A stretch of DNA of 64,000 nt from an uncultured Devosia sp. (GCF_913055165.1 NZ_CAJXJS010000016.1:1-64000); one strand, 5' to 3'. Counted from the stretch's first letter, positions 28,155-39,032 are shown. Numbers and translations are program-made. The notes: generated from the sequence alone by a model not told the origin.

Positions 28155-29077
28155 GACGTCTGCTCCGGATGAATGGAATTAGTGGCCCGGACGCTTTTAC
28201 CCAGCAGGCGGGCAAGCGTTGAACGAGTGGACGACCGCCAGTCCGGCATGGCCACGCCGTGGACCGCCTGCAGCTTTGCCGATGAAAGCCGGGTATTGGC
28301 CGGGCGCGGCGCAGGGGTCGGGTAGTCAGGCGTACCGATGCGGTTGACCAGCGTCGAAGGACCGCCCAGCGTCGCCGAAACGGCGAAGATCTCGCTCGCC
28401 AAATCCGCCCAGCTGGCGTCACCATGACCTGCCATGTGGAAAATCCCCCGCAGTTGGGCGTCGTCCGGCCGCGACACAAGGTTTCCTGCCACACGTATCA
28501 CCGCATCAGCTATGTCGAGGGCCGAGGTCGGATTGCCGATCTGATCGTCCACAACCCCCAGTGCCGGTCGCTGCTCGGCCAGCCGCAGCATGGTCTTGAG
28601 GAAATTGTTTCCGAACGGCGAATAGACCCACGCGGTGCGCAGGATGGCGTGATTGGCCGTCGCCGCGGCCACTGCCTTTTCGCCCGCAAGCTTGGTCTGC
28701 CCGTAAACACCCAGTGGATTGGTCTGGTCCGTTTCCACATAGGGCGCGTCCTTGCGCCCATCAAAGACATAGTCGGTCGACAAGTGGATGAGCGGAACAC
28801 CCAGCCGATCGGCCAGGCGGGCAATCGCGCCAGGGGCCGTGGCATTGACGGCAACGGCCGAAGCTTCGTCCGCTTCGGCCTTGTCCACTGCAGTATAGGC
28901 AGCCGCCGAGACGATAACGTCGGGACGCAGGTCGGCTATCGCCTCCAGCCCGGCTTCGGGAACCAAGAGGTCGAGTTCCGGCCGCCCCACCAGCGCGACC
29001 TCAACGCCCTGATCCGCCCCGCGTTCAACGAGCGCTGTGGCTACCTGTCCCGTTTTGCCAGTAACGACCAGACGCAT
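28151..29077 (-). CDS. rmlD: dTDP-4-dehydrorhamnose reductase
   Basis: RmlD reduces the 4-keto group to give dTDP-L-rhamnose. The 308-residue extended SDR has the cofactor loop [11 protein letters not shown], the segment [18 protein letters not shown], and the catalytic Tyr-Lys in [13 protein letters not shown]. Its start codon shares one base with the rmlB stop (TGATG), so the two are translationally coupled. Confidence 0.95.
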   Translation of the reverse strand: MRLVVTGKTGQVATALVERGADQGVEVALVGRPELDLLVPEAGLEAIADLRPDVIVSAAAYTAVDKAEADEASAVAVNATAPGAIARLADRLGVPLIHLSTDYVFDGRKDAPYVETDQTNPLGVYGQTKLAGEKAVAAATANHAILRTAWVYSPFGNNFLKTMLRLAEQRPALGVVDDQIGNPTSALDIADAVIRVAGNLVSRPDDAQLRGIFHMAGHGDASWADLASEIFAVSATLGGPSTLVNRIGTPDYPTPAPRPANTRLSSAKLQAVHGVAMPDWRSSTRSTLARLLGKSVRATNSIHPEQTS

Positions 29078-30144
29078 CAGCCGGCCTTCGCTTCTGCTGT
29101 CGGCAAGATGCCCAGGCGCTGGCCATCATAGCTTTGGCGCAGCGGCTCCCACCACCAGGCGTTCTGCAGGTACCAGTCGACGGTCTTCTCGATGCCAGTA
29201 TCAAAGGTCTCGAGCGCCCGCCAGCCCAGCTCGTCTTCGAGCTTGGTCGCGTCGATGGCGTAGCGCGCATCATGCCCCGGTCGATCGGTGACGAAGCGGA
29301 TCAGCTCCTGCCGGGAGCCAGAAACCGGTACCCGTTGATCCAGCACCTCGCAGATGCGGCGCACCACGTCGATGTTCCGCCGCTCGTTTCGGCCACCTAC
29401 ATTATAGGTCTCGCCGATCCGTCCACGCGCGATAATCGCATCAAGTGCACGAGCGTGATCTTCGACATAGAGCCAGTCTCGGATGTTCTCGCCCCGGCCA
29501 TAGACCGGAAGTTCCCGGCCGGCCAGGGCGTTGAGAATGGTTAGGGGAATGAGCTTTTCGGGGAAGTGATATGGGCCGTAATTGTTCGAGCAATTCGAGA
29601 CCACAACAGGCAGCTGGTATGTTCTTTGCCAGGCCTTGGCCAAGTGGTCCGATGCCGCCTTGGAGGCCGAATAGGGCGAACTCGGATCGTAGGGCGTGTC
29701 TTCCCGGAAGAGCCCATCATCACCCAGCGAGCCATAGACTTCGTCGGTCGACACATGCAGGAACCGGAACCGCTCTCGGGACGCAGCGTCAAGACCGGCA
29801 AAATAGTGGCGCGCCGTCTCGAGCAGGCTGAACGTGCCCATGACGTTGGTCTCAACAAAATCCTGTGCGCCGGTGATCGAGCGATCAACGTGACTTTCAG
29901 CGGCCAGGTGCATCACCCTGTCTGGCCGAAAGCTGGCAAAGGCCTCGGCCATCGTTTTCCGGTCGCAGATGTCCGCCTTCAGAAAGCGGTAGCCGGCATG
30001 GTTATCTATGGCCTTGAGCGAAGCGAGGTTGCCTGCATAGGTCAGCTTGTCGACATTGAGGACTTCGTACCCCTGTTCCGCAACCAGGTAGCGGACGAGT
30101 GCCGAGCCGATGAAACCTGCGCCACCGGTCACCAGAACGCGCAT
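29077..30144 (-). CDS. rmlB: dTDP-glucose 4,6-dehydratase
   Basis: RmlB converts dTDP-glucose to the 4-keto-6-deoxy sugar using bound NAD+. The 355-residue protein begins [20 protein letters not shown] and has [25 protein letters not shown], the catalytic STDEVYGSL with adjacent acidic residues, and Tyr-Lys in [12 protein letters not shown] use the ATG at 30144, at the family start. The open frame runs another 45 codons upstream but those lie inside rmlC. Confidence 0.96.
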   Translation of the reverse strand: MRVLVTGGAGFIGSALVRYLVAEQGYEVLNVDKLTYAGNLASLKAIDNHAGYRFLKADICDRKTMAEAFASFRPDRVMHLAAESHVDRSITGAQDFVETNVMGTFSLLETARHYFAGLDAASRERFRFLHVSTDEVYGSLGDDGLFREDTPYDPSSPYSASKAASDHLAKAWQRTYQLPVVVSNCSNNYGPYHFPEKLIPLTILNALAGRELPVYGRGENIRDWLYVEDHARALDAIIARGRIGETYNVGGRNERRNIDVVRRICEVLDQRVPVSGSRQELIRFVTDRPGHDARYAIDATKLEDELGWRALETFDTGIEKTVDWYLQNAWWWEPLRQSYDGQRLGILPTAEAKAG

Positions 30145-30145
30145 A

Positions 30146-30718
30146 TCAGCTTCCCTCATAGTTAAAATAGGGCGGCAGGTCGCGCAGGGCTGGCTGATGC
30201 CTGTCCTTGGGTGAAAGATGCGCTGGATCCGCGAGATCTGGCCAGGTGATGGCGATGTCCTGGTCGTCCCAACGCACACCCTTGTCGCACGCGCGATCGT
30301 AGTAGGCCGTGACCTTGTACGACACCAGGCAATCAGGCACGAGCGTGCAGAAGCCGTGCAGGAAGCCCGGCGGCACCCAGAGCTGGTTGCCGGCCTCGGC
30401 GCTTAGAACCACCCCGACCCATCTGCCAAAATTCGGTGATCCGACCCTGATGTCGACACCCACGTCAAATATGGCCCCGGCCACGCATCGCACCAGCTTT
30501 CCCTGAGCCGACGGTTCGGACTGGAAATGCAGCCCGCGCACCACGCCGGCGGCCCGGCTGAGGGACTGGTTCTCCTGTACGAAACGGTGCGAGCCGATAT
30601 GGGCCCTGAACCAATCGTCCCTGAATGTTTCGGAAAAATACCCGCGGTCATCACCGTGCCGGAACGGTAATACCTCAAAGACTCCCTCTAGGTCGGTCTT
30701 CTTAAGTATCATAGTCAA
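30146..30718 (-). CDS. rmlC: dTDP-4-dehydrorhamnose 3,5-epimerase
   Basis: RmlC epimerises C-3 and C-5 of the 4-keto sugar. The 190-residue cupin has the catalytic His in [29 protein letters not shown], and [14 protein letters not shown] followed by [14 protein letters not shown]. The start may be the first or third codon (both ATG). It is the first gene of the rml operon, with 141 bp to the ugd stop upstream. Confidence 0.95.
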   Translation of the reverse strand: MTMILKKTDLEGVFEVLPFRHGDDRGYFSETFRDDWFRAHIGSHRFVQENQSLSRAAGVVRGLHFQSEPSAQGKLVRCVAGAIFDVGVDIRVGSPNFGRWVGVVLSAEAGNQLWVPPGFLHGFCTLVPDCLVSYKVTAYYDRACDKGVRWDDQDIAITWPDLADPAHLSPKDRHQPALRDLPPYFNYEGS

Positions 30719-30859
30719 AACCTACATCAAACCGTGGTTCCAGACGATGAGATCGCCCCATTGGGGTCCCCTTCGTCCATTTGACTGTTCTTGCGAACCG
30801 TAGTCGCCGCACGCCAAGATTGGCGAGGATCATGACCGAGGGGTCACGTCTCCTGTCCG

Positions 30860-32203
30860 TCATTCCGCAGCGTCGGAAATGCGATCGTCTACCCCGAAAT
30901 CTGTGCGGCCTATGCTGGCGTAGGTGAAGCCGTGGCGACGCATCTCATGCGGGCGGTAGACATTGCGCAAATCGACAACGGCCGGCGTCTTCATCGCCGC
31001 ACGTAGGCGTCCCAGATCCAGCGAACGGAACTCGTTCCACTCGGTGACTAGCACCACGGCGTCTGCACCTTCGGCAACGCCATAGGCACTGTCGGCAAAA
31101 CGAACGTTTTCCACCATTTCGCGGGCCGCCTTCATGCCCTGCGGGTCGAATGCGACTACCTGCGCTCCCCGGTCCTGCAAACCGCGGATAATGTCGAGCG
31201 AGGGCGCCTCCCGCATGTCATCGGTATTGGGTTTGAAGGTCAGGCCCAGAATGCCGATGGTCTTGCCGCGCACATCCCCACCACAGGCAGCAATCACCTT
31301 GCGGGACATGGCCCGTTTGCGCTGGTCGTTGACCGAAACAGTCGTTTCAACGAGCCGCATGGGACTGCCGAAATCCTGCCCGATTTTGACCAATGCCGTC
31401 GTGTCCTTGGGGAAGCATGAACCGCCATAGCCCGGCCCTGCGTGAAGGAATTTCGAGCCGATCCGGCCATCGAGACCGATGCCCCGCGCCACTTCTTGCA
31501 CATTGGCCCCGGCGGCCTCGCACAGATCCGCCACCTCGTTGATGAAGGTTATCTTCATCGCAAGGAAGGCGTTTGCCGCGTACTTGATCAGCTCGGATGT
31601 CCGACGATCGGTGAACAGGAGTGGCGCCTGGTTGAGAGAAAGCGGTCGATAGACCTCGGTCATAACCTCACGGGCCCGCTCATCGTCCATGCCAATAACA
31701 ATTCGGTCCGGACGTTTAAAATCATCGATGGCCGCACCCTCACGCAGGAATTCCGGATTTGAGACCACCGCAACATCGGCATCAGGATTGACTGTCTTGA
31801 TAATGCGCGAAACCTCGTCGCCCGTGCCGACGGGTACCGTGGATTTGGTGACGACAACGGTGAAGCCAGATACAGCCTCCGCGACTTCGCGGGTCACCGC
31901 ATAAACGTAGCTCAGGTCGGCATGGCCATCTCCGCGCCTGCTGGGCGTACCCACAGCGATGAAAACGACATCGGCCTTGGCCACAGCTGAGGGCAGGATC
32001 GTCGTGAACGAAAGCCGCCCGGCCGCGACGTTGGAGTTGACCAGCTCGGAGAGACCCGGCTCGTAGATCGGTACAATGCCTTGCTCCAAAGCCGCAATCT
32101 TGGTCTGCTCCTTGTCGATGCAAATGACCTCGTGACCGAAATCGGCGAGGCAGACGCCGGTGACGAGGCCGACATAGCCTGATCCAACAATGGCAATTTT
32201 CAA
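30860..32203 (-). CDS. ugd: UDP-glucose 6-dehydrogenase
   Basis: This 447-residue enzyme oxidises UDP-glucose twice to UDP-glucuronate with NAD+. It has the Rossmann motif GSGYVGLVTGVCLADFGH at the N-terminus, the catalytic Cys in GYGGSCFPKDT (about residue 260), and the UDP-binding C-terminal domain (GLTFKPNTDDMREAPSLDII). The product would feed the divergent UDP-glucuronate 4-epimerase at 33019, giving UDP-galacturonate as well. It lies in the same direction as the rml operon. Confidence 0.95.
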   Translation of the reverse strand: MKIAIVGSGYVGLVTGVCLADFGHEVICIDKEQTKIAALEQGIVPIYEPGLSELVNSNVAAGRLSFTTILPSAVAKADVVFIAVGTPSRRGDGHADLSYVYAVTREVAEAVSGFTVVVTKSTVPVGTGDEVSRIIKTVNPDADVAVVSNPEFLREGAAIDDFKRPDRIVIGMDDERAREVMTEVYRPLSLNQAPLLFTDRRTSELIKYAANAFLAMKITFINEVADLCEAAGANVQEVARGIGLDGRIGSKFLHAGPGYGGSCFPKDTTALVKIGQDFGSPMRLVETTVSVNDQRKRAMSRKVIAACGGDVRGKTIGILGLTFKPNTDDMREAPSLDIIRGLQDRGAQVVAFDPQGMKAAREMVENVRFADSAYGVAEGADAVVLVTEWNEFRSLDLGRLRAAMKTPAVVDLRNVYRPHEMRRHGFTYASIGRTDFGVDDRISDAAE

Positions 32204-33018
32204 CTGGTCATTCTCCTATATGCCTGGCATGGCCCTTGACCGGACGGCCACTCTCTGGCCAGCCCAGAGAACCATCAAAGTCAGGACTAGACTAGGTAAG
32301 GATATGTAACCCTCGCCTGCATTCACAGTAAACACCGGTGCGCGGGTTTGAACGGGACGGACTCGGACCGATTAGTCTGCAAATCCAATACCCTGCCTCT
32401 CCAGCCCTCGCTTGCCCGAGGCCAGGGCGGCCGCGCCCTAACATGCCCTCAGGTGCGCTGGGTCTATGGGGCGGGGGCGTCGCATCGTTCTCGCGTCCAC
32501 CGGCACCCAAAGCATGCTCGCCAGATAGATGATGACGGTTCCGCCGATCTCATCGGGTCTTCTATCCTGCTCGGTCAGCTGATGGCAGGCACCCAAATAG
32601 ACTCTCATGGAGTGCTCGCCTTCTTCGGTAAGAAAGATCATCGAGGGAAAGAAAGGTTATCGAGCGGATGGCTAGAGCACCATTCTGGAGGCGGCTGGTA
32701 TTATACTGGACGTCGATGGCATCGAGATTAGCTTCGAACACGTCGCCCAGCGGATCGCCGGCGACCTTGCCGATGAAAGCAGTGTTGCCGCCGGATATCT
32801 GCCGCCGCCCAGGGGCATCTTGGAATGGATCTCTTCCGCCCGATGGAATCGATCAAGTGCACGACGGCCGCCCAGCCGCGACCGACGCGATTGCTAAGGC
32901 GAAGGCGAACATGCTTGCCGTTTGGCACGATGCCGGTGACTGCATTGGGGTGGCGAACCAATCTATTCCAGCGTAAGACCTCCTCACTGTGCCGATTCCA
33001 TTTCGCAAAGGCTCGCTC
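32204..33018. other. divergent intergenic region of about 0.8 kb without a recognisable gene
   Basis: This gap lies between ugd (minus) and the epimerase gene (plus). Several short frames on both strands (for example 32348-32731 plus, 32668-32976 plus, 32728-33063 minus) have no family resemblance and no good ribosome binding site. One minus-strand stretch around 32690-32830 reads GKVAGDPLGDVFEANLDAID and looks protein-like, but it is broken within about 60 codons, so a decayed gene is possible. The promoters of ugd and of the plus-strand block must lie here. Confidence 0.5.
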
Positions 33019-34053
33019 ATGAAAGTCTTGGTTACGGGCTCTGCGGGGTTCATCGGCTTCCATCTAGCACGGAGGTTGCTTCAGAGAGGCGATGAGGTCG
33101 TCGGGCTCGATGTGGTTAACGACTACTACGACCCAGCGCTCAAGGAGCGGCGGCTGGCGACACTGGCTGATCTCGCGACCCAGTCCGACAAGCGCTATGC
33201 ATTCGTGCGCGGCAACATGGCAGACAGACCGGTGCTGGATAGGGTTTTCGAGCACAACCGGTTCGATCGGGTCATCCATCTGGCGGCCCAGGCCGGCGTT
33301 CGCTACAGTCTGGAAAATCCCCATGCCTACGTGGAATCTAACCTGATCGCTTTCGTCAACCTACTCGAAGCGTGTCGGCACAACAATGTTGCTCACCTGA
33401 CCTATGCTTCGACATCAAGCGTATATGGTGCCAACACCAATATGCCTTTTTCCGAGCACCACGGCGTAGACCATCCCCTGCAGTTCTACGCTGCGACCAA
33501 GCGCGCCAATGAACTGATGGCACACAGCTACAGCCATCTGTTCCGCCTGCCGACCACGGCGCTGCGCTTCTTTACCGTCTATGGCCCATGGGGCCGGCCT
33601 GACATGGCGTTGTTCAAATTCACTAAGAACATCCTTGAAGACCGCCCGATCCAGTTGTTCAATAACGGCAATCACGTCAGGGACTTCACCTATGTCGATG
33701 ATATCGTCGAAGGCGTGATCCGGGCATCGGATGCGATCGCGCAGCCTAATCCGACCTGGGACAGCGTCCGGCCCGATCCGGCCACGAGCGACGCGCCCTA
33801 CCGAATCTACAATATCGGCAACAACAACCCAGTCGCGCTTACCGCCTACGTGGATGCGATCGAGGCCGCACTAGGCAAGGTCGCCAAGCGTGAGTATCTG
33901 CCGCTGCAACCCGGCGATGTCCCGTCGACCTATTCCGATACGAGCGAACTCGAGGGTCAGCTGGGCTATAAGCCAGTAACGCCAGTGATCGAGGGTGTGC
34001 GGCGCTTTGTGGAGTGGTACAAATCCTATTATGGGGCCGACACAAATTACTGA
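33019..34053 (+). CDS. lpsL: UDP-glucuronate 4-epimerase (NAD-dependent epimerase, LpsL/CapI type)
   Basis: The 344-residue extended SDR begins [20 protein letters not shown] and has [18 protein letters not shown], a stretch typical of UDP-glucuronate/galacturonate epimerases, [19 protein letters not shown], catalytic [14 protein letters not shown] and [15 protein letters not shown], and [20 protein letters not shown]. The enzyme would make UDP-galacturonate from the ugd product. I start it at the ATG at 33019, directly before the cofactor loop; the frame opens at 32989. Confidence 0.93.
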   Translation: MKVLVTGSAGFIGFHLARRLLQRGDEVVGLDVVNDYYDPALKERRLATLADLATQSDKRYAFVRGNMADRPVLDRVFEHNRFDRVIHLAAQAGVRYSLENPHAYVESNLIAFVNLLEACRHNNVAHLTYASTSSVYGANTNMPFSEHHGVDHPLQFYAATKRANELMAHSYSHLFRLPTTALRFFTVYGPWGRPDMALFKFTKNILEDRPIQLFNNGNHVRDFTYVDDIVEGVIRASDAIAQPNPTWDSVRPDPATSDAPYRIYNIGNNNPVALTAYVDAIEAALGKVAKREYLPLQPGDVPSTYSDTSELEGQLGYKPVTPVIEGVRRFVEWYKSYYGADTNY

Positions 34054-35095
34054 AGCGTCCGTAAGCACCGCGGCAGGCACGGCAAAGGTAGACGCGCCGC
34101 GTATCCTGCTGATTTGCCCTAAGTTCTTCTCTTACCCCGCCCGAATGATGGCTGCCTTCGGGCAACTTGGATATGCGACCGTTTGGTGGGACGACCGACC
34201 CAGCCATAACACCGCATTCAAGGCCGCACTTCGCTATTTCTCCCGCCTCACCAGCCAGCTGTCGACACCTCACTTCCTCTCCAAAATCACGGCCGAGCCT
34301 GTCAACAGCTTCGAGCACGTCGTTGTGGTGAAGGGTGAAGCCTTGTCGCGAGCCGCCGTGCTGGCCATGCGTGCACGTTTCCCAAGGGCCCGCTTCTCGC
34401 TTTATCTGTGGGACGCGGTGAAGAACGCGCGAAGCGGCGGCCGGATTGCGCCGCTGTTCGATGCCGTATCAACATTCGACCCGCGGGATAGCAGCCGCGG
34501 AGGATGGGAATACCGACCGCTTTTTCCTTCCATTTCAGAAACGCATGCGGAGCCGGCCGGTGACTATCAGTATGACTGGAGCTTTGTAGGCACGATCCAT
34601 TCGGACCGCGCCGCAGTGCTGTCTCGCCTGGAACGCGCCGTGGGGCCGGCACATCCCGGCTACGTCTTCGGCTATTTCCCGAGCCCGTTGCTCTACGCAC
34701 TCAAGTTCATGTTCAGCGACTATGTCCGGCGTTCGCCAAGCGGCCGTTTCTCCCTGGTGCCACTACCGATTGAGGACGTCGAAAGGATCGTGCGCTCGTC
34801 ACGCGCTTCCGTTGATATCGAACATGTGCGGCAAACTGGCCTAACCACTCGGTGTTTTGATGCCCTGTTCGCCGGGCGGAAGCTGATCTCGACCAACCGG
34901 CTACTGCTCGACAGCCGCCTCTACCACTCATCGAGGGTGTGCGTGGTGGACCGCACCGCTCCTGCTGTCCCGGAGTCGTTCTTTGCCGAACCCTTTTTGT
35001 CCTTGGACATCGAAACACGATATGCCTATTCAGCCCTGAGCTGGGCGCGCCACGTGCTGGGGCTGCCCCACCCAATTGCATTTGAGAGCTACTGA
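34031..35095 (+). CDS. putative glycosyltransferase (CgeB-like)
   Basis: This protein of about 354 residues is not closely recognised. Its N-terminus ([34 protein letters not shown]) looks like a GT-B Rossmann domain. The C-terminal part ([20 protein letters not shown], then [17 protein letters not shown]) resembles the nucleotide-sugar-binding half of CgeB/spore-type glycosyltransferases. The ATG at 34031 overlaps the epimerase gene by 23 bp, with GGAGTGG upstream; the frame opens at 33995. Its position in a polysaccharide operon supports a glycosyltransferase role, but acceptor and donor are unknown. Confidence 0.65.
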   Translation: MGPTQITEASVSTAAGTAKVDAPRILLICPKFFSYPARMMAAFGQLGYATVWWDDRPSHNTAFKAALRYFSRLTSQLSTPHFLSKITAEPVNSFEHVVVVKGEALSRAAVLAMRARFPRARFSLYLWDAVKNARSGGRIAPLFDAVSTFDPRDSSRGGWEYRPLFPSISETHAEPAGDYQYDWSFVGTIHSDRAAVLSRLERAVGPAHPGYVFGYFPSPLLYALKFMFSDYVRRSPSGRFSLVPLPIEDVERIVRSSRASVDIEHVRQTGLTTRCFDALFAGRKLISTNRLLLDSRLYHSSRVCVVDRTAPAVPESFFAEPFLSLDIETRYAYSALSWARHVLGLPHPIAFESY

Positions 35096-35110
35096 CAGGG
35101 GGCGTGGTTC

Positions 35111-36067
35111 GTGAGCGCACGTTATCTGGTAACCGGTGCCAACGGCTTTGTTGGCAGGGCGGTCTGCAGGGCCCTGCAGGACCATGGTGCCCAGGCGCGT
35201 GGCGTCGTGCGCATCGGTGCCGAGCCGGGGCCGGGTATTGACGCCTTGCGTTTGGATTTGTTGGACGCCGAGAAGCTCCCCCGCGCGGTAGACGGCTGCG
35301 AGGTGGTCATTCATCTTGCCGGCGCAGCCCACGGCAAGCTCGGCCGCTCGGCCGACCTGGAGGCGTTCCGCCGCGTCAACACCCGCGCAACGCTCGATCT
35401 TGCGGCGGCTGCCCAGGCTGCGGGCGCCAGACGCTTTGTCTTCGTCAGCACAATCGGAGTGCATGGAAGCCTTGGCAGAAGAGCGGCGATCACGGAAGCC
35501 AGTCCGGAAGCACCCAATACATATTACGGGCAGTCAAAATGCGAGGCTGAACACGGACTGCGCGCGTTGCTGAGCACTTCGGGTATGGAATTGTGCATTG
35601 TTCGTCCACCGCTAGTTTATGGACCGGATGCCCCCGGAAATTTCAGATTGCTCCTGAAATTGGCCGCGACAGGCATACCCCTTCCCCTGGCGTCGGTGCG
35701 CAATCGGCGAAGCCTGATTGCACTCACGAATCTTGTCCACTTTCTCGAACTTTGTTCCGTCCATCCGGCAGCCGCCGGCCAAACCTTTGTCGTTTCGGAT
35801 CAGCAGGATGTTTCAACGCCAGAAATTCTACAGCATATTTGGTGCGGTATGAGCCTACGGCCCAGGCTGGTCCCTTTGCCGCCGCAATTGTTGCACCTGG
35901 CGGCTGCCCTGTTTGGCAAGCGAACGATGGTGCGCCAGTTGACGGACTCGCTGTGGATCGACACCGAAAAATCCTCCAGACTGCTAGGGTGGTCCGCCCC
36001 GCAAAACGCCGCCGAGGCGCTGGCGGCGGCCGGCAGGGATTATCTGGGCCTGAAGGACAGAACATGA
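35111..36067 (+). CDS. NAD-dependent epimerase/dehydratase (extended SDR)
   Basis: The 318-residue protein has the cofactor loop YLVTGANGFVGRAVCRAL, IHLAGAAHGKLGRSADLEAF, catalytic Ser in FVSTIGVHGS and Tyr-Lys in YYGQSKCEAEHGL. It resembles WbpV/FnlB-type 4-ketoreductases or epimerases that act together with an initiating WbpL-type transferase. Such enzymes reduce UDP-4-keto-6-deoxy-HexNAc made by WbpM-type dehydratases, and one is encoded at 58316-60241. The start is a GTG at 35111. The exact reaction is inferred. Confidence 0.8.
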   Translation: MSARYLVTGANGFVGRAVCRALQDHGAQARGVVRIGAEPGPGIDALRLDLLDAEKLPRAVDGCEVVIHLAGAAHGKLGRSADLEAFRRVNTRATLDLAAAAQAAGARRFVFVSTIGVHGSLGRRAAITEASPEAPNTYYGQSKCEAEHGLRALLSTSGMELCIVRPPLVYGPDAPGNFRLLLKLAATGIPLPLASVRNRRSLIALTNLVHFLELCSVHPAAAGQTFVVSDQQDVSTPEILQHIWCGMSLRPRLVPLPPQLLHLAAALFGKRTMVRQLTDSLWIDTEKSSRLLGWSAPQNAAEALAAAGRDYLGLKDRT

Positions 36068-36108
36068 CGGCCATTCCACCATCAACGCTCATATAGCCAG
36101 GCCCACCG

Positions 36109-37269
36109 GTGACTGACCTCCACGTTCTTTATATCTCTCCGTCGACGCTGCCCTCACGCACAGCCAACGCAGTGCATGTCGTCCAGCAATGTGAGGGATT
36201 TTCCCAGAATGGCGCCCGGGTCGAATTGCTGGCCCGACGCGGCTCCGGATCGCCCGCCGCCGCGCGCGCCCAAGTCCTCGAAACCTACAATGTGGCGTTC
36301 ACCAACGTCCGCCTGAGCACCGTTGCCCTTCCGGTGCGCGGTGCTATCGGAGCGCTGGCAGCGATAGGGTTGATGCGCGCCATTGCGTCGCGCGCAGCTA
36401 GACCGACCATTCTGTCGCGGAACCTCTATGCATCCTATGGCTTGGCGCTGGCGGGCATCCCCCACTTCTACGAGACTCACCAATTGGGTCTCGGTCGCCT
36501 GAGGCGTTTGGAGCATTTCATCCTGACACGGCCGTTTGTTCGTACCATCCTGATCTCGGCGATGCTCAAAACTATTCTTGAACAGCATCACCAGCTTCGG
36601 CTCAAGGATGCGCTGATCCTGCATGACGCTGCGCCTTCGGGGATCGTCCGCCTATCACAAGACAAGCGGCAACTCGCCCGCGCCGAACTGCTGCAACAGG
36701 CCGGGTTACCACCGGCGCCGTTCGTAGCCGGGTATTTTGGACACCTCTATGCCGGACGCGGGCTTGAAGTCATCGAGGCGATGGCCGCTGCCCACGGGGA
36801 CGTTCCCTTCCTGGTGTTCGGGGGGAACGAAGCCGACCTTGCCAGTCACCGGGCGCGCGCCCACCCCCAGAATTTGCATTATGTGGGTTATGTGCCGCAT
36901 CGCCGAGCTCAGAAGGCCATGCTGGCCTGCGATGCGCTGCTGATGCCGTATCAACGTTCAGTCTCAATAGGCGTCGAGGGGCAGGATACGGCCCGGTGGA
37001 TGTCGCCAATGAAGATGTTCGAGTACATGGCGAGCGGAAACGCTATTCTTTCGTCCGATCTCCCGGTACTTTCCGAGGTGCTTCGCCACGGGCAAAACGC
37101 GCTGCTTGTTGCCCCGGACGATACCGGGGCGTGGATTGAAGCGCTTGGCAGGGTTAGGGCAGATGTGGGCCTTCGCGACGCTATTGGGCTACAGGCCCAC
37201 AACGACTATCGTCAGCATCACACTTGGGAGCGCCGGGCGGCCGCCATTCTTGAGGCATCCCGACCGTGA
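36109..37269 (+). CDS. glycosyltransferase family 4 protein
   Basis: This is a 386-residue GT-B glycosyltransferase. The N-terminal half begins with LHVLYISPSTLPSRTANAVH and has FYETHQLGLGRLRRLEHFI. The donor half has GYFGHLYAGRGLEVIEAMAA, VHYVGYVPHR-like VGYVPHRRAQKAM and the donor-binding WMSPMKMFEYMASGNAILSS with downstream acidic residue. The start is a GTG at 36109. It overlaps the next glycosyltransferase by 4 bp. Linkage and sugar cannot be read from sequence. Confidence 0.9.
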   Translation: MTDLHVLYISPSTLPSRTANAVHVVQQCEGFSQNGARVELLARRGSGSPAAARAQVLETYNVAFTNVRLSTVALPVRGAIGALAAIGLMRAIASRAARPTILSRNLYASYGLALAGIPHFYETHQLGLGRLRRLEHFILTRPFVRTILISAMLKTILEQHHQLRLKDALILHDAAPSGIVRLSQDKRQLARAELLQQAGLPPAPFVAGYFGHLYAGRGLEVIEAMAAAHGDVPFLVFGGNEADLASHRARAHPQNLHYVGYVPHRRAQKAMLACDALLMPYQRSVSIGVEGQDTARWMSPMKMFEYMASGNAILSSDLPVLSEVLRHGQNALLVAPDDTGAWIEALGRVRADVGLRDAIGLQAHNDYRQHHTWERRAAAILEASRP

Positions 37270-38384
37270 CGCATTTTGTGAATGTCTTCATCCTGGTGCC
37301 GTCCTTTTCTCCGGCCGGTCCGGTCAAGGGCGCCGTTGCCCTCGCCAATGCACTTGCCGCGGATCAAGCTGTCACGCTGTGTGCCATCAAGCGAGGGCCC
37401 GGTGCCGAGGCCCCGATCGACCCCAAGGTGAGAACCGTCGTTTTGGCTGAGCGGTCAGGCTCCCGCATGCAGCAGTTCCTCGCCTACCGGAAAATGCTGA
37501 AGCGGGCGGCCTCCCAAGGCGCGGTGGGTTCGATTTCGTTTTGCCTCTCCGCCGACGTGTTCAACGCTCTTTGCGGGGACTGCGCCGCGACCCTGTCCAG
37601 TGTACGCGGAAACCTGCCCATGAACTACCGGCTGGACTATGGGCCGGTCGGAGGACCACTTGGCTATGCCCACTTGATCGGCCTGCGGTGGATGCACGCT
37701 GTGGTTGCCATGAATACTCCGATGGCAAGGCAGATCCGGCAGATGACGGGAAGGGATGTCCCAATCATAGGGAATTTCATCGATGAGGGTCCGGTCGAGC
37801 CGTTCCGGCAGCCCCCCGATCTTCATGCGCCCGCTTCGCTCGCTTTCCTGGGGAGCCTTACCGAGCGCAAACAGCCGCTCGAGCTCATTCGTGCCCTGAC
37901 CGCCCCCGAGCTGGACGGTGACTGCCTGTTGCATATCATCGGCGATGGCCCCCTGCGCCAGCAATGTCGGGCCGAGATCGAACGGCTTGGGCTAGGCGAA
38001 CGCGTCGTCATGCATGGCGCCCTCGCCAACCCCTTCAAGGTGCTGGCCGGTGTCGACTGCCTGGTCATGCCATCGCTTTCGGAAGGCACCGCTCGTGCCG
38101 CCCTTGAGGCGCTTCATCTCGGCATTCCCGTGGTCGCGCGCGATGTCGACGGCAACCGGGAGCTGATAGAACCAGGCGTTAACGGTATACTATTCAGCAC
38201 CGATGATGACCTGCCCGACGCGATAGGGCAAGCGATCAGGTTGTCCCGGAAATTGGCGCCGTCGAGCGGCGGGCGCCAGACCCTGCTACCTGCTCACCAC
38301 CGACAGCATCCCAATGCGGCTGCCTTTCTCAGCATACTCCGACAAAGCAGCTCGTCACGCCTCAGCCCCCCCTCGTCGGCGTAA
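37266..38384 (+). CDS. glycosyltransferase family 4 protein
   Basis: The 372-residue protein has the GT4 C-terminal domain: LAFLGSLTERKQPLELIRAL, LHIIGDGPLRQQCRAEIERL, VVMHGALANPFKVLAGVDCL, and the EX7E donor site SEGTARAALEALHLGIPVVA. It starts at a GTG at 37266 in a GTGA overlap with the previous gene. The last 30 residues are Ser/Pro-rich but remain in frame with a plausible helix before them, so I see no frameshift. Confidence 0.9.
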   Translation: MTHFVNVFILVPSFSPAGPVKGAVALANALAADQAVTLCAIKRGPGAEAPIDPKVRTVVLAERSGSRMQQFLAYRKMLKRAASQGAVGSISFCLSADVFNALCGDCAATLSSVRGNLPMNYRLDYGPVGGPLGYAHLIGLRWMHAVVAMNTPMARQIRQMTGRDVPIIGNFIDEGPVEPFRQPPDLHAPASLAFLGSLTERKQPLELIRALTAPELDGDCLLHIIGDGPLRQQCRAEIERLGLGERVVMHGALANPFKVLAGVDCLVMPSLSEGTARAALEALHLGIPVVARDVDGNRELIEPGVNGILFSTDDDLPDAIGQAIRLSRKLAPSSGGRQTLLPAHHRQHPNAAAFLSILRQSSSSRLSPPSSA

Positions 38385-38459
38385 AGTTTCTTGTCGGTTG
38401 AATGTCGGGTAGCGCTTGTGGCATAGGTCGGCAGCCGTCGCATTGAGGGAATCGAGCCA

Positions 38460-39032
38460 TTGACCGAACACGCCGACTTTGAGACTTACCACAACTATCT
38501 CAAAGGCCGGAGCAGCTTGGGATACATGTATCGTCGGTATTGGCTCTATCCTATGCTCAGCCACCACCTCAGTGGTACCGTTCTTGATATCGGCTGCGGC
38601 ATCGGGGACATGCTCAGCTTTAGGCCAGACACGGTCGGCGTGGATATCAACCCGCTCAACGTGCAAGACTGCCTCGCGCGCGGCCTCGATGCACGGCCCA
38701 TGCAGCCCGACAGCCTGCCCTTTGCCGATGGCACCTTCCAGGGCGCCATCCTGGACAACGTCCTCGAGCACATCACCAATCCGACGGCCCTGCTGGCCGA
38801 GGCTCATCGAATACTGGCGCCCGGAGGTACACTTATCTGTGGCGTGCCCGGTGAGAAGGGCTATGCTAGCGATAGCGACCACAAGGTCTTCTACAGCGAG
38901 GCAGCACTCGTTGAGCGCCTCGCCCAGGCCGGCTTTACCAGTCGTGTCGTGCTGCATGCGCCGGTGAACCTACCCAACCTCAGCAGGTTCATGCGCCAGT
39001 ACTGCCTCTATGGCGTCTTTACCCGAATTTAG
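38460..39032 (+). CDS. class I SAM-dependent methyltransferase
   Basis: The 190-residue protein has motif I VLDIGCGIGDMLSF, motif II TVGVDINPLNV, and post-motifs AILDNVLEHITNPTALLAEA and HRILAPGGTLICGVPGEKGY, a complete methyltransferase-11-type fold. The start is a TTG at 38460 preceded by GAGGGAAT. It is one of five methyltransferases in this locus and lies just before the nonulosonate synthase gene, so it may methylate a sugar or a glycan end. Confidence 0.86.
   Translation: MTEHADFETYHNYLKGRSSLGYMYRRYWLYPMLSHHLSGTVLDIGCGIGDMLSFRPDTVGVDINPLNVQDCLARGLDARPMQPDSLPFADGTFQGAILDNVLEHITNPTALLAEAHRILAPGGTLICGVPGEKGYASDSDHKVFYSEAALVERLAQAGFTSRVVLHAPVNLPNLSRFMRQYCLYGVFTRI

Noticed and set aside
32338-32425. 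tRNA-like sequence (GGGTTTGAAC and a TCTGCAAATCC stretch)
   Set aside because: On either strand the T-stem does not pair and the D-arm cannot be folded, so it is not a functional tRNA. A decayed remnant cannot be excluded.
38250-38384. frameshift near the end of the second GT4 glycosyltransferase
   Set aside because: The C-terminal residues look odd, but the segment before the Ser-rich tail still reads like the family's last helix and no better frame was found.
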